A stretch of DNA of 49,917 nt from Burkholderiales bacterium (GCA_947508055.1 CANNRR010000007.1:1-49917), one strand, 5' to 3'; positions 10,110-19,669 are shown, counted from the stretch's first letter. Made by a program: numbers and translations. Notes: generated by a model not told the origin, from the letters alone.

Positions 10110-10760
10110 TTACGCAATCATTTCGTGGGCTAACCACGGCTTTTGTGCAAGGCGATGGACTTCGTAGGCCTTGATTTTGTCGGCGTGGCGCAGGGTCAAT
10201 CCGATGTCATCCAAACCATTGAGCAGGCAGTACTTGCGAAACGCCTGCACTTCAAAGGGAATTTCCTCTCCTTGCGACTTGACAACGACCTGTCGCTCCA
10301 GGTCGATGGTCAACGCGTAACCGGGGAAGGCCAGGGACTCGCTGAATAGCTGGTCGACCTGTGTTTCGGTCAACACAATTGGCAGAATGCCATTCTTGAA
10401 GCTGTTGTTGAAGAAGATGTCGGCATAGCTGGGCGCGATCAGTGTCCGAAAGCCGTACTGTTCCAGAGCCCATGGTGCATGTTCGCGTGACGAGCCGCAG
10501 CCGAAATTCTTGCGTGCCAGCAGGATGGATGCACCCTGATAGCGCGGCTGGTTCAGCACAAAGTCTGGGTTGGAGCGCCGACTGGCCGGGTCTTGGCCGG
10601 GGAATCCCGCATCCAGGTAACGCCATTCGTCGAACAGGTTTTGACCGAAACCGGTGCGTCTGATCGATTTGAGAAACTGTTTGGGGATGATGGCATCTGT
10701 GTCCACGTTTTCCCGGTCCATGGGCGCCACCAAGCCTTGGTGGATGGTGAACTTATTCAT
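10110..10760 (-). CDS. leuD: 3-Isopropylmalate dehydratase small subunit
   Basis: This small subunit swivels onto the Fe-S subunit LeuC to isomerise 2- to 3-isopropylmalate. The 216 residues start [28 protein letters not shown], the usual LeuD opening, and contain the [13 protein letters not shown] motif and the [15 protein letters not shown] segment. Its ATG overlaps the entericidin stop as ATGA, so the two are translationally coupled. Confidence 0.97.
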   Translation of the reverse strand: MNKFTIHQGLVAPMDRENVDTDAIIPKQFLKSIRRTGFGQNLFDEWRYLDAGFPGQDPASRRSNPDFVLNQPRYQGASILLARKNFGCGSSREHAPWALEQYGFRTLIAPSYADIFFNNSFKNGILPIVLTETQVDQLFSESLAFPGYALTIDLERQVVVKSQGEEIPFEVQAFRKYCLLNGLDDIGLTLRHADKIKAYEVHRLAQKPWLAHEMIA

Positions 10761-10885
10761 TTTTTGGCGGCACCTTCGATTTTTTCACCGGCCTTTTGGA
10801 TGTCTTGCCCCATGCCTTTGACGGTGTTGCAGGCGGTGAGCAGGAATGCGGTGGACAGAACCAACAGGGTAATCAGATATTTCAT
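10757..10885 (-). CDS. Entericidin A/B-family lipoprotein
   Basis: A 42-residue frame begins [11 protein letters not shown] and has a lipobox LLTAC with the lipidated cysteine at residue 19. It continues [23 protein letters not shown], the typical short amphipathic, Lys/Gly-rich entericidin tail. Entericidins are small cell-envelope lipoproteins linked in E. coli to stationary-phase lysis. A copy between leuC and leuD is common in Burkholderiales. It starts 25 bases after leuC and overlaps leuD by ATGA, so it must be made with the leucine enzymes. Its physiological role there is unknown. Confidence 0.85.
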   Translation of the reverse strand: MKYLITLLVLSTAFLLTACNTVKGMGQDIQKAGEKIEGAAKK

Positions 10886-10910
10886 GAATTTTCTTTCTGG
10901 ACGCTGGGTG

Positions 10911-12359
10911 TTAACTGAATTTGCGCACATCAACAAAGTGGCCGTGAATGGCCGCCGCAGCAGCCATCGCAGGGCTCACCAAATGGGTACGCCCGCCGGC
11001 TCCCTGGCGCCCTTCAAAGTTGCGGTTGCTGGTGGAGGCACATCGTTCGCCGGGTTCCAGACGGTCGGCATTCATGGCAAGACACATGGAGCAGCCAGGC
11101 TCCCGCCATTCAAAGCCGGCGGCCTTGAAAATTTCGTGCAGACCTTCTTTTTCTGCCTGGGTCTTGACCAGACCGGAGCCTGGTACCACCAGGGCCAGCC
11201 TGATATTGCTGGCAACTTTCCGACCGAGCCCTTTTACAATGGCCGCCGCTTCGCGTATGTCTTCGATGCGGCTGTTGGTGCACGAGCCAATGAATACTTT
11301 ATCGACGAACAGATCGTTCAGTGCTTTGCCCGGTTCGAGTCCCATGTAGACCAGCGCGCGTTCGATGGCACCCCGCTTGTTAATGTCTTTCTCCTTGTCC
11401 GGGTCAGGCACACATGCGTCAATGCCCAAGACCATTTCGGGTGAAGTGCCCCAAGTCACTTGTGGCACGATCTGGCTGGCATCGAGCTCCACCGTTGCGT
11501 CGAAATGGGCGTTGGCATCGGAGTGTAGCGTGCGCCAGTAGGCCACCGCCTGATCCCACTCTACAGACGCGGCGTCGCCGCTCACGGCACTGTGTCCGGG
11601 TGCCAGCGGACGACCACGGACATATTCAATTGTTTTCTCGTCTACAGCCACCAGACCCGCGCGGGCGCCGGCTTCAATGGCCATGTTGCAGACCGTCATG
11701 CGACCTTCCATGGACAGCGCACGGATGGCGGAGCCAGCGAACTCGATGGTGTAACCGGTGCCGCCAGCGGTACCGATCGTGCCGATGATGGCCAGCACAA
11801 TGTCTTTCGCGGTCACGCCGCGCGCAGCAACACCCTCAACTTTGACAAGGAGGTTTTTTGCCTTTTTAGCCAACAGTGTTTGGGTCGCCATGACGTGCTC
11901 GACTTCGCTGGTGCCGATGCCCTGCGCCAATGCACCAAAGGCACCATGGGTTGATGTGTGGGAATCCCCGCACACCACCGTCATGCCAGGAAGTGTGGCA
12001 CCGTTCTCGGGTCCGATAACGTGAACGATGCCCTGGCGCTTGGATAGGAAGGGAAAGTATGCAGCAGAACCGAACTCGGCGATATTGCTGTCCAGCGTAG
12101 TCACCTGTTCCTTGCTGGTCGGATCGGTGATGCCATCGTAGCCACGCTCCCAGTCAGTAGTGGGCGTGTTGTGATCGGCGGTTGCCACGATCGAGCTGAC
12201 CCGCCATACCTTGCGTCCGGCCTGGCGCAACCCTTCAAAGGCCTGGGGGCTGGTGACTTCGTGCACCAGATGGCGATCAATGTAGAGAACGGCTGTTCCA
12301 TCTTCTTCGGTGTGGACGACGTGTTCGTCCCAGAGTTTGTCGTACAGGGTGCGTGCCAT
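10911..12359 (-). CDS. leuC: 3-Isopropylmalate dehydratase large subunit
   Basis: LeuC holds the [4Fe-4S] cluster that isomerises isopropylmalate. The 482 residues start [15 protein letters not shown]. The three cluster cysteines lie in the FIGSCTNSR motif (about residue 350) and the GCSMCLAMN motif. [14 protein letters not shown] is also conserved. An in-frame TTG six codons upstream is possible, but the ATG at 12359 fits the family, with GAAAGA nearby. A TATAAAAT element about 35-45 bases upstream may be its -10, but no convincing -35 is visible. Confidence 0.97.
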   Translation of the reverse strand: MARTLYDKLWDEHVVHTEEDGTAVLYIDRHLVHEVTSPQAFEGLRQAGRKVWRVSSIVATADHNTPTTDWERGYDGITDPTSKEQVTTLDSNIAEFGSAAYFPFLSKRQGIVHVIGPENGATLPGMTVVCGDSHTSTHGAFGALAQGIGTSEVEHVMATQTLLAKKAKNLLVKVEGVAARGVTAKDIVLAIIGTIGTAGGTGYTIEFAGSAIRALSMEGRMTVCNMAIEAGARAGLVAVDEKTIEYVRGRPLAPGHSAVSGDAASVEWDQAVAYWRTLHSDANAHFDATVELDASQIVPQVTWGTSPEMVLGIDACVPDPDKEKDINKRGAIERALVYMGLEPGKALNDLFVDKVFIGSCTNSRIEDIREAAAIVKGLGRKVASNIRLALVVPGSGLVKTQAEKEGLHEIFKAAGFEWREPGCSMCLAMNADRLEPGERCASTSNRNFEGRQGAGGRTHLVSPAMAAAAAIHGHFVDVRKFS

Positions 12360-12416
12360 GTGGTGTCTTTCAGTCAAGCCTTCGATTTTATACGCTGGGG
12401 AATAATTGGATGGCCC

Positions 12417-12442
12417 AAAAAAAGGCCCGCTGGAAGCGGGCC
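12417..12442 (-). terminator. Rho-independent terminator of gltA
   Basis: Reading leftwards after the gltA stop there is an 8-bp G+C stem (GGCCCGCT/AGCGGGCC) with a 3-base loop, followed by seven T residues. It separates the sdh-gltA transcript from leuC. Confidence 0.9.
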
Positions 12443-12461
12443 TTTTACTGAATCAAAAGTT

Positions 12462-13772
12462 TTATCGCTGTGCAATTGGCAACACATCACGGCGAACGGA
12501 ACCGGTGAATAACTGGCGTGGTCGACCGATCTTGTATTCGGGGTCGCCAATCATTTCATTCAACTGCGCAATCCAGCCCACCGTGCGTGCCAGCGCGAAG
12601 ACTGCGGTGAACAATCCAACCGGGATGCCAATGGCGCGTTGAACGATGCCAGAGTAAAAGTCGACGTTGGGGTAGAGTTTGCGTGAAACAAAGTATTCGT
12701 CTTCCAGAGCGATTTTCTCCAGTGCCATGGCCAGCTTGAACAGTGGATCGTTTTCCAGACCCAGCGAGGCAAGAACTTCCTTGCAAGTCTCCTGCATGAG
12801 CTTGGCGCGCGGATCGTAGTTCTTGTAAACCCGGTGACCAAAACCCATGAGCTTGACGCCGGAGTTCTTGTCCTTGACTTGTTCCATGAACTGGCCGACC
12901 TTGGAAATGCCACCCATCTTCTGAATGTCTTCAAGCATGTTCAGGCATGCTTCATTTGCACCACCGTGGGCAGGACCCCACAGGCAAGCAACGCCTGCGG
13001 CAATGGCCGCGAACGGGTTGGTGCCGGAGCTTCCGCACAGCCGCACGGTTGACGTTGATGCGTTTTGCTCGTGGTCGGCGTGGAGTACAAAGATGCGATC
13101 CAAGGCGCGCTCGATCACCGGGTTGACCACGTAGTCTTCACAAGGTGTCGCAAACATCATGTGCAAAAAGTTCCCCGCATAGCTCAGGTTGTTCTTGGGG
13201 TACATGTAGGGTTGCCCGGCGCTGTACTTGTATGCCATGGCGACCAGCGTAGGCATCTTTGCAATCAGTCGAATGGCCGAGATGTCGCGGTGCTCCGGAT
13301 TGTTGATGTCGGTGCTGTCGTGGTAAAAGGCAGAAAGGGCACCGACCAGACCCGTCATGATGGCCATGGGGTGGGCATCACGGCGAAAGCCACGCAGGAA
13401 AAACTGCATCTGCTCGTTGATCATGGTGTGGTGGGTTACGCGCTTTGTGAAGTCGGCCTTGTCAGCAGCATCGGGCAGATTGCCGTACAACAAAAGGTGA
13501 CAGGTTTCCATGAAATCGCAGTTGGTTGCCAACTGTTCAATCGGGTAGCCGCGGTACAGCAGTTCACCCTTGTCTCCGTCGATATAAGTGATCGCCGATT
13601 GGCACGACGCGGTGGACAGAAAGCCCGGATCGTAGGTAAACATACCGGTTTGCGCGTATAGCTTGCGAATGTCTACAACATCCGGTCCGACGCTGCCCTG
13701 GTATACGGGCAATTCAACACTCGGGCTGCCATTGCTGAATGACAGGGTGGCTTTGTTTTCCGATAGTTTCAT
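12462..13772 (-). CDS. gltA: Citrate synthase
   Basis: It condenses acetyl-CoA and oxaloacetate to citrate. The 436-residue length and N-terminal beta domain ([21 protein letters not shown]) are those of the hexameric, NADH-sensitive type II enzymes of Gram-negative bacteria. The catalytic histidines are in [10 protein letters not shown] and GFGHRVYKN, and the aspartate in the C-terminal region. It starts 10 bases after sdhE and is followed by a strong terminator, so it is the last gene of the sdhCDAB-sdhE-gltA unit. Confidence 0.97.
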   Translation of the reverse strand: MKLSENKATLSFSNGSPSVELPVYQGSVGPDVVDIRKLYAQTGMFTYDPGFLSTASCQSAITYIDGDKGELLYRGYPIEQLATNCDFMETCHLLLYGNLPDAADKADFTKRVTHHTMINEQMQFFLRGFRRDAHPMAIMTGLVGALSAFYHDSTDINNPEHRDISAIRLIAKMPTLVAMAYKYSAGQPYMYPKNNLSYAGNFLHMMFATPCEDYVVNPVIERALDRIFVLHADHEQNASTSTVRLCGSSGTNPFAAIAAGVACLWGPAHGGANEACLNMLEDIQKMGGISKVGQFMEQVKDKNSGVKLMGFGHRVYKNYDPRAKLMQETCKEVLASLGLENDPLFKLAMALEKIALEDEYFVSRKLYPNVDFYSGIVQRAIGIPVGLFTAVFALARTVGWIAQLNEMIGDPEYKIGRPRQLFTGSVRRDVLPIAQR

Positions 13773-13782
13773 TTTCGACCTT

Positions 13783-14139
13783 TCAACAGTTTTTTCTTAA
13801 CATACTCAAAACTTCTTGCACATCTTGACGATCCAGCGGAGCAGCCACCTGGGCGAGTGATTTTCGCGCTAAATGGACATCCAGTAAATCGTTGTCGCTC
13901 AGGTCCATCAGCAACTCCAGCGCTGTAGCTTGGCGAACCGTTAACGTATCACTGAATCGTTTGAAAAAACGCTCAATAAAGAGATCGTTTTCCAGCAGCC
14001 CACGGCGACACCGCCATTTCAGCTTGCTCAGACCTCGTTCGTCGACGACCGCAGAGCACTTTTCCGAGGGGCCGCCCATAGGGAAATTAGCCTCCATCGG
14101 GGGCAGCTCAGTACACACAGGGGCAGGCGTGGGGGCCAT
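13783..14139 (-). CDS. sdhE: SdhE-type FAD assembly factor, with repeat-derived N-terminus
   Basis: SdhE helps attach FAD covalently to SdhA. The core ([20 protein letters not shown]) contains the family's RGxxE motif, here RRGLLEND. The C-terminal helices are complete. Typical SdhE proteins have about 80-95 residues. This frame has 118 because the first 25-30 residues (MAPTPAPV...) come from the degenerate GC-rich repeat at 14069-14137. The ATG at 14139 lies four bases after the sdhB stop, so it is well placed for coupling. An internal ATG or GTG closer to the core is the alternative. Confidence 0.9.
   Translation of the reverse strand: MAPTPAPVCTELPPMEANFPMGGPSEKCSAVVDERGLSKLKWRCRRGLLENDLFIERFFKRFSDTLTVRQATALELLMDLSDNDLLDVHLARKSLAQVAAPLDRQDVQEVLSMLRKNC
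14069..14137. repeat. Degenerate GC-rich dispersed repeat at the sdhE 5' end
   Basis: Plus-strand blocks GGGCCGCCC, GGGGGCAGC, AGTACACACAG and GGCGTGGGGGCC match, in order and spacing, the two tandem copies at 19682-19834 and the copy at 3872-3940, with several substitutions. It ends exactly at the sdhE start codon, whose ATGGCCCCCAC is the reverse complement of the repeat end. Confidence 0.7.
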
Positions 14140-14143
14140 ATTT

Positions 14144-14848
14144 TTAGATAGCGCGCATTACCATCATTTCCTTGATCTTGCCAATCGCCTTGGTGGGGTT
14201 CAACCCCTTGGGGCACACGTCCACACAGTTCATGATGGTGTGGCACCGGAAAAGGCGGTAAGGGTCTTCCAGATTGTCCAACCGTTCAGCCGTGGCTTGG
14301 TCGCGGCTGTCGGCCAGGAATCGGTATGCCTGTAGCAATCCGGCTGGACCCACGAACTTGTCGGGATTCCACCAGAAGCTGGGGCAACTGGTGGAGCAAC
14401 TTGCGCACAAAATGCATTCATACAAGCCATTGAGCTCATCGCGCTCTTCGGGGCTTTGTAGACGTTCTTTTTCGGGCGGCACAGAGTCGTTGATCAAATA
14501 GGGCCTGATCGAGTTGTACTGCTTGAAAAACTGCGTCATGTCCACGATCAGGTCCCGGATCACTGGCAGGCCTGGCAGGGGTTTCAATACAATGGTTCCC
14601 GGCAGCGTCAGCATATTGGTCAGGCAGGCCAGACCGTTCTTGCCATTGATGTTCATCGCATCCGAGCCACAGACCCCTTCGCGGCACGAGCGGCGAAATG
14701 AAATGGTGGGGTCCAGTGCCTTGAGTTTCATCAGGGCGTCAAGCAACATCCGCTCGGTGCCGTCCAGCTCGACCTCGATCGACTGCATGTAAGGCTTGGC
14801 GTCCTTGTCCGGATCGTAGCGGTAGATGGAGAAAGTGCGTTTGGTCAT
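14144..14848 (-). CDS. sdhB: Succinate dehydrogenase iron-sulfur subunit
   Basis: SdhB passes electrons from the SdhA flavin to ubiquinone. The 234 residues contain the [2Fe-2S] motif (CREGVCGSDAMN...C, about 59-79), the [4Fe-4S] motif (CILCASCSTSCP, about 144-155) and the [3Fe-4S] motif (CHTIMNCVDVCP, about 201-212). It follows sdhA after a spacer containing a hairpin repeat and precedes sdhE by four bases. Confidence 0.97.
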   Translation of the reverse strand: MTKRTFSIYRYDPDKDAKPYMQSIEVELDGTERMLLDALMKLKALDPTISFRRSCREGVCGSDAMNINGKNGLACLTNMLTLPGTIVLKPLPGLPVIRDLIVDMTQFFKQYNSIRPYLINDSVPPEKERLQSPEERDELNGLYECILCASCSTSCPSFWWNPDKFVGPAGLLQAYRFLADSRDQATAERLDNLEDPYRLFRCHTIMNCVDVCPKGLNPTKAIGKIKEMMVMRAI

Positions 14849-14861
14849 AAATTTCCCTATT

Positions 14862-14896
14862 CAGTTGAGTACAGAGCTAAAGGTCTGTCCCGCAAT
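14862..14896. repeat. Intergenic hairpin repeat, copy 5 (sdhA-sdhB)
   Basis: This is the reverse complement of 1-35 with two mismatches. The arms are ACAGA and TCTGT with partially paired flanks. It occupies the sdhA-sdhB spacer, an unusual place for an insertion within the four-subunit operon. Confidence 0.7.
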
Positions 14897-14899
14897 GTC

Positions 14900-16690
14900 T
14901 CAGAATGTCCTAACTTTCAGGGGCACGGATTCCACTGTCAAGGGCTTCATTTGCACCGGCTTGTAGCTGAGCGAATTGCTTTGGCTGTGCCACAGCGTGT
15001 GCTTGTGCCATTCGGTATCGTTGCGGCCATTCGGGTGCTCTGGCGTATCGTTGTAGTCATCGACGGTATGGGCGCCACGGCTTTCATGACGAGCCGCCGC
15101 CGAGACGATGGTGGCCTGGGCTGCTTCAATCAGGTTGTCCACTTCAAGGGCCTCAATGCGTGCAGTGTTGAACACCCTCGACTTGTCCTTGAGGGTAATG
15201 GCATTCACGCGATTGCGCAATTCGGCGATCTTGATAACGCCTTGGTCCATGCTGGCCTGGGTGCGGAACACACCCGCGTGCAGTTGCATGCTGGCACGCA
15301 GGTCATCGGCCACGTTTTGTGCGTATTCACCGCTAGCTGAGTTGTCCAGGCGCGACAGGCGAGCTATGGTGCGGTCAGCCGCATCGGACGGTAGTGGCTT
15401 GTGGGCCTTGGTTTTGCTGGCGAAATCAACAATGTGGTTGCCCGCTGCACGGCCGAACACCAGTAAGTCCAGTAGTGAGTTGGTGCCCAGGCGGTTGGCA
15501 CCGTGCACACTGACGCAGGAGCACTCGCCCACGGCATACAGACCGTTGACGACGGCGTTGTGCACATCGCCATTAGGCACCACAACCTGGCCGTTCACAT
15601 TGGTAGGAATACCGCCCATCTGGTAATGGATAGTGGGAACGACGGGGATGGGTTCGCGGGTGATGTCCACGTTGGCGAAATTGACGCCAATCTCGTAGAC
15701 CGATGGCAGGCGCTTGTGGATGGTTTCTGCGCCCAGGTGGTCGAGCTTGAGCAGCACGTAGTCCTTGTTGGGGCCGCAGCCGCGTCCTTCCTTGATTTCC
15801 TGGTCCATGGAACGGGATACAAAGTCGCGCGGAGCCAGGTCTTTCAATGTGGGGGCGTAGCGCTCCATGAAGCGTTCACCGTTGCTGTTGAGCAAAATAG
15901 CGCCTTCACCGCGGCAGCCTTCGGTCAACAAAACGCCGGCGCCGGCTACACCGGTGGGGTGGAACTGCCAGAACTCCATGTCTTCCAGCGGGATGCCAGC
16001 GCGTGCCGCCATGCCCAAGCCGTCACCAGTATTAATGAAAGCATTGGTCGAGGCTGCAAAAATACGGCCTGCACCGCCGGTGGCCAGCAGCACAGTCTTG
16101 GCGTGCAGAACATGCAGATCACCGGTTTCCATTTCCAGTGCGGTGACCCCTACGACATCACCTTCGCCGTCGCGGATCAGGTCCAGTGCCATCCATTCGA
16201 CGAAGAAGCTGGTTTTTGCTTCGACATTTTTCTGGTACAGCGTGTGCAACATGGCGTGACCCGTACGGTCGGCCGCAGCGCAGGCGCGTTCGACGGCCTT
16301 CTCGCCGTAGTTGGCTGTGTGCCCACCAAAGGGGCGCTGGTAAATGGTGCCATCCGGGTTGCGGTCAAAAGGCATGCCCATGTGCTCGAGGTCATAGACG
16401 ACCTTGGGCGCTTCGCGGCACATGAATTCAATGGCGTCCTGATCACCCAGCCAGTCCGAGCCCTTGATGGTGTCGTAGAAATGGTAGTGCCAGTTGTCGT
16501 CGTTCATGTTGCCCAGCGAGGCACCAATGCCCCCCTGCGCAGCCACGGTGTGTGATCGGGTGGGAAATACTTTGCTCAGGACGGCAACGTTCAGGCCCGC
16601 ACGGGCCAACTGCAACGAAGCGCGCATACCCGAGCCACCGGCACCGACGATAACGACATCAAATTTTCTTGTTGTAACGGAATAGGTCAT
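14900..16690 (-). CDS. sdhA: Succinate dehydrogenase flavoprotein subunit
   Basis: SdhA oxidises succinate to fumarate. The 596 residues have the FAD-binding GAGGSGMRASL near residue 16 and the histidine for covalent FAD in SHTVAAQGG. The substrate-binding HPTGVAGAG and the ANRLGTNSLLDLLVFG segment are also present. It is typical of the proteobacterial sdh type rather than frd, in keeping with the two b-heme anchors upstream. It starts 27 bases after sdhD. Confidence 0.97.
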   Translation of the reverse strand: MTYSVTTRKFDVVIVGAGGSGMRASLQLARAGLNVAVLSKVFPTRSHTVAAQGGIGASLGNMNDDNWHYHFYDTIKGSDWLGDQDAIEFMCREAPKVVYDLEHMGMPFDRNPDGTIYQRPFGGHTANYGEKAVERACAAADRTGHAMLHTLYQKNVEAKTSFFVEWMALDLIRDGEGDVVGVTALEMETGDLHVLHAKTVLLATGGAGRIFAASTNAFINTGDGLGMAARAGIPLEDMEFWQFHPTGVAGAGVLLTEGCRGEGAILLNSNGERFMERYAPTLKDLAPRDFVSRSMDQEIKEGRGCGPNKDYVLLKLDHLGAETIHKRLPSVYEIGVNFANVDITREPIPVVPTIHYQMGGIPTNVNGQVVVPNGDVHNAVVNGLYAVGECSCVSVHGANRLGTNSLLDLLVFGRAAGNHIVDFASKTKAHKPLPSDAADRTIARLSRLDNSASGEYAQNVADDLRASMQLHAGVFRTQASMDQGVIKIAELRNRVNAITLKDKSRVFNTARIEALEVDNLIEAAQATIVSAAARHESRGAHTVDDYNDTPEHPNGRNDTEWHKHTLWHSQSNSLSYKPVQMKPLTVESVPLKVRTF

Positions 16691-16717
16691 GAAATCAGCC
16701 TTAAGTATTCAGTGGGA

Positions 16718-17083
16718 TCAAAGGCGCCACAAGACCTGGATGCCCCAGCCCGCGCAGCCTACGAGCCAGACAATGGCGAAAACCTGTAGCGCAAGGCGCA
16801 AATAAACAGGTTTGATGTAGTCCATGAAGATTTCGCGCATGCCCACCCAGACGTGATACAGCAGCGTAATGATGATGCAGAAGGTCAGGGACTTCATCCA
16901 CTGGGTCGAAAAAATTCCTGCCCATTTATCGTAGCCGATGGGGCCCTTGGTGAAGAGAACCTGAGCCAGGACGATGGCAGTGAAAAGCGCCATCAGCAGA
17001 CCGGTGACGCGTTGCGCCAGCCAGTCGCGCAGACCGTAGTGCGCACCAACGACGATGCGCTTGGAGCCGTAGTTAACAGACAT
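16718..17083 (-). CDS. sdhD: Succinate dehydrogenase membrane anchor subunit
   Basis: One of the two small anchors that hold heme b and the quinone site of complex II. The 121 residues have three hydrophobic spans (about 27-47, 60-80 and 95-115). RDWLAQRVTG precedes the first span, and YHVWVGMREIFMDY contains the likely heme histidine. It lies between sdhC and sdhA. Confidence 0.94.
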   Translation of the reverse strand: MSVNYGSKRIVVGAHYGLRDWLAQRVTGLLMALFTAIVLAQVLFTKGPIGYDKWAGIFSTQWMKSLTFCIIITLLYHVWVGMREIFMDYIKPVYLRLALQVFAIVWLVGCAGWGIQVLWRL

Positions 17084-17136
17084 AATGGGTTCCTGGATTG
17101 ATAAATCGGAGATGATTGAACTAGGCTGGTGCTTGA

Positions 17137-17580
17137 TCAGTACAAGCCGAACAACTTGGCACCCAGCACTGCGGTCAGACCGAAGCTCAAAATTACGGTC
17201 AACTGAGCGGTTTTTTTACCCGCTTCTTTGGTAACCGTATGGAACAAGTCCATGCGGATGTGGCGCATGCCGGCAAAAAAGTGGTGCAAGTAAGCCCAGA
17301 TCAGCGCTAAAGCGACCAGCTTAATCAAGATGCCTGGTAAGAAACCGATGCCGTTGTTGAATGCGGACGTAAAGCGCGCAAACGAAATTTCGGAGCTGAC
17401 CGATGTGTCAAACATCCAGATGATGAATGGCATCAACAGGAACATCATCAGGCCGCTGGCGCGGTGCATGCCAGACACAATGGAGGCCAATGGCCAACGG
17501 TAACCCGGCAAGTCATTGAACGCATTGATGTTGCGGAATTCGGGCCGTTTGGCTCGGGGTGCTGGATTAAGCTCAGACAT
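17137..17580 (-). CDS. sdhC: Succinate dehydrogenase cytochrome b556 subunit
   Basis: The larger anchor of complex II. The 147 residues show the SdhC opening (RPEFRNINAFNDLPGYRWPL), the SGMHRASG quinone-site motif, the heme-ligand histidines in LHHFFAGMRH, and three membrane spans. The 101 bases between the gntR stop and this start hold only an AT-rich stretch; a TTGGTC/ATATGG pair at 17-base spacing could be a weak promoter. It is otherwise gene-free. Confidence 0.95.
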   Translation of the reverse strand: MSELNPAPRAKRPEFRNINAFNDLPGYRWPLASIVSGMHRASGLMMFLLMPFIIWMFDTSVSSEISFARFTSAFNNGIGFLPGILIKLVALALIWAYLHHFFAGMRHIRMDLFHTVTKEAGKKTAQLTVILSFGLTAVLGAKLFGLY

Positions 17581-17681
17581 GGGCGGGCTTTCTGGGTGTA
17601 ACCATATGTAATTATTGCTGCTCTGACCAAAATTCTATTGCACTGCAACAGGCTGACGCTGGACTTGCATCAACAATCTAT

Positions 17682-18491
17682 TCAATTCAGAGCATTCCGA
17701 TAGTAATGCTTGTTCGTGAGGTACAGGCCACGTCGCATTTCCATGGGAATATCGTTATAAGTGTATGCGGTGCGTTCCACGCTCAGCAGTGGCGATCGGG
17801 CGCTGATTTTCAACAGTGCACACTGTTCGAGATCTGGGAGCACTGCCCTTATTTTTTCTTCTGCCCGTACCATTCGCACGTCAAACTCGGTCTCAAACAG
17901 AGCGTACATGGGGCCGTCGTAGTCCCGCAGGCGCTCGGCCGTCAAGCCTTTAAATGGTGCTGCGGGCAGCCACAGATCCTCCAAAATGGTGGGTGTTGAT
18001 GCGAACGACAACACGCGGCGCACTTGCAGCACGGCATCCCCCTGCCGAATAGCAAGCGCGCGTGCGACCTCTACCGATGCACGCGAACGCTTGCAGTCGA
18101 TGATTTGCCGCTGCGCGGGGCCTTCACTGCTGGGGTCGCCGTTGTCCGGGATTAGTTTGAGAAACCGGTATTGAATTTGGCGCTCGGCGTGGGTGGCAAC
18201 AAAGGTGCCTTTGCCCTGGCGGCGCAGTAGCAAATTTTCAGATGCGAGTTCGTCGATGGCCTTGCGCACCGTGCCCTGGCTGACCTTGAAACGAACTGCC
18301 AGTTCTACTTCGCTGGGAATGGCGGTGCTGGGTTTCCATTCACCAACCTGCAGGCTTTGCAGGATAAGAACCTTGATTTGCTGGTACAGGGGGCTGAAAG
18401 CCGGCGTTTGCTGCGACGCGGCTGACGTAGTGCTCACATCCTGGCTTGGTGCGGCAGTGCTTTCGGGGTAAGGAGTGGGCGTTGCGGGCAT
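17682..18491 (-). CDS. GntR-family regulator with UTRA ligand domain
   Basis: A transcription factor of the HutC/UTRA branch of GntR. After a low-complexity N-terminus, the winged helix (about residues 35-105) has the family segments IPSEVELAVRFKVSQGTVRKA and LLRRQGKGTFV. The C-terminal UTRA domain (VRRVLSF...YDGPMYALFE...LSVERTAY) would bind a small effector. It lies between sdhC and divergent mdh, and an 18-bp palindrome lies in its own promoter. It is therefore a good candidate to repress or activate both the sdh side and the mdh-lyase-acnB side in response to a TCA-related metabolite; that role is inferred. I use the ATG at 18491; a TTG four codons earlier is possible. Confidence 0.9.
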   Translation of the reverse strand: MPATPTPYPESTAAPSQDVSTTSAASQQTPAFSPLYQQIKVLILQSLQVGEWKPSTAIPSEVELAVRFKVSQGTVRKAIDELASENLLLRRQGKGTFVATHAERQIQYRFLKLIPDNGDPSSEGPAQRQIIDCKRSRASVEVARALAIRQGDAVLQVRRVLSFASTPTILEDLWLPAAPFKGLTAERLRDYDGPMYALFETEFDVRMVRAEEKIRAVLPDLEQCALLKISARSPLLSVERTAYTYNDIPMEMRRGLYLTNKHYYRNALN

Positions 18492-18537
18492 GGAAAATGG
18501 CAAAAAAAGTCAGCTTTGAGTCAGTCTCGAATTCGTG

Positions 18538-18565
18538 TTGAATCATATCTTATATAAGATATAAG
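18538..18565 (+). promoter_or_regulatory. Candidate mdh promoter
   Basis: TTGAAT (18538-18543) and TATAAG (18560-18565) are separated by 16 bases, about 115 bases before the mdh start. It overlaps the palindrome and the opposite promoter. Confidence 0.5.
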
Positions 18566-18569
18566 ACAA
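18542..18569 (-). promoter_or_regulatory. Candidate gntR promoter
   Basis: On the minus strand TTGTCT (18564-18569) and TATGAT (18542-18547) are separated by 16 bases. It uses nearly the same DNA as the mdh promoter on the other strand, so the two would compete. Confidence 0.5.
18545..18562. promoter_or_regulatory. 18-bp perfect palindrome, likely GntR operator
   Basis: ATATCTTATATAAGATAT reads the same on both strands. It covers the spacers and part of the -10 hexamers of the divergent gntR and mdh promoters. A palindromic operator in the promoter next to a GntR gene is the usual arrangement for autoregulation. Confidence 0.65.
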
Positions 18570-18682
18570 GTTGACTTTTCCGCAATTTCGGGGGTAAACT
18601 CCAAGACATTCTGAAGGATTCAACCTTTGGCTTGGGTCCCCGAACAGTCGCCGTTTTTTCAACACTTCCTGGAGTTAACACC

Positions 18683-19669
18683 ATGAGCAAAAAGCCCGTT
18701 CGCGTAGCAGTCACCGGAGCCGCCGGTCAAATTGGATACGCCATTCTGTTTCGTATCGCCTCGGGCGAAATGTTGGGTAAGGACCAGCCTGTTGTGCTGA
18801 GTCTGCTGGAAGTTCCGGTTGAAAAAGCCCAGCAAGCCTTGCAGGGTGTGATGATGGAACTGCAAGACTGCGCATTTCCCTTGTTGGTTGGTATGGAAGC
18901 CCATAGTGACCCCTTGACCGCGTTCAAGGATGTTGATTACGCATTGTTGATTGGTTCGCGCCCCCGTGGCCCTGGCATGGAGCGCGCCGAACTGCTCGCC
19001 GTCAACGCCGAAATCTTCACGGCACAAGGCAAGGCCCTAAATGCTGTGGCTAGTCGCGATGTGCGTGTGCTGGTGGTCGGCAACCCTGCCAATACCAATG
19101 CCTACATTGCCATGAAGAGTGCGCCTGACCTGCCACGCAAAAATTTCACCGCCATGCTGCGCCTGGACCACAACCGCGCGTTGAGCCAGTTGGCCTCCAA
19201 GACAGGCAAGGCCGTAGCCGATATCGAAAAAATGACCGTGTGGGGCAACCACTCGCCAACCATGTACGCCGACTACCGTTTTGCCACTATCGATGGCCAA
19301 AGCGTCAAGGACATGATCAATGATCATGATTGGAATGCCAACACTTTTCTGCCCACCGTTGGCAAGCGTGGCGCAGCCATCATCGCAGCGCGCGGCGTAT
19401 CTTCCGCTGCGTCGGCCGCCAATGCCGCCATCGACCATATGCGCGATTGGGCTCTGGGCACCAACGGCAAGTGGGTCACCATGGGTATCCCCTCCGATGG
19501 CCAATATGGCGTCCCGAAGGACACCGTGTTTGGCTTTGCTGTGACCTGCGAAGGCGGTGAATACAAACTGGTTGAAGGCCTGGCAGTGGATGCGTTCAGC
19601 CAGGAGTGCATCAACAAAACCCTGAAAGAGTTGCAAGACGAGCAAGCTGGCGTTGCCCACCTGCTGTAA
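18683..19669 (+). CDS. mdh: Malate dehydrogenase
   Basis: It oxidises malate to oxaloacetate with NAD+. The 328 residues belong to the cytosolic-like MDH group: NAD loop TGAAGQIGY, substrate-binding LRLDHNR, and catalytic histidine in WGNHSPTMY (about residue 190). The ATG at 18683 has GGAG eight bases upstream; the frame extends upstream without a family match. It is divergent from gntR and leads mdh-lyase-unknown-acnB. Confidence 0.97.
   Translation: MSKKPVRVAVTGAAGQIGYAILFRIASGEMLGKDQPVVLSLLEVPVEKAQQALQGVMMELQDCAFPLLVGMEAHSDPLTAFKDVDYALLIGSRPRGPGMERAELLAVNAEIFTAQGKALNAVASRDVRVLVVGNPANTNAYIAMKSAPDLPRKNFTAMLRLDHNRALSQLASKTGKAVADIEKMTVWGNHSPTMYADYRFATIDGQSVKDMINDHDWNANTFLPTVGKRGAAIIAARGVSSAASAANAAIDHMRDWALGTNGKWVTMGIPSDGQYGVPKDTVFGFAVTCEGGEYKLVEGLAVDAFSQECINKTLKELQDEQAGVAHLL

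Noticed and set aside
12360-12416. Full sigma70 promoter for leuC
   Set aside because: A TATAAAAT is present, but no -35-like hexamer stands at 16-18 bases. I mention it only within the leuC entry.
15503-16555. 350-codon frame antisense to sdhA
   Set aside because: Codon bias of sdhA leaves the opposite strand open; nothing in the translation resembles a known protein.
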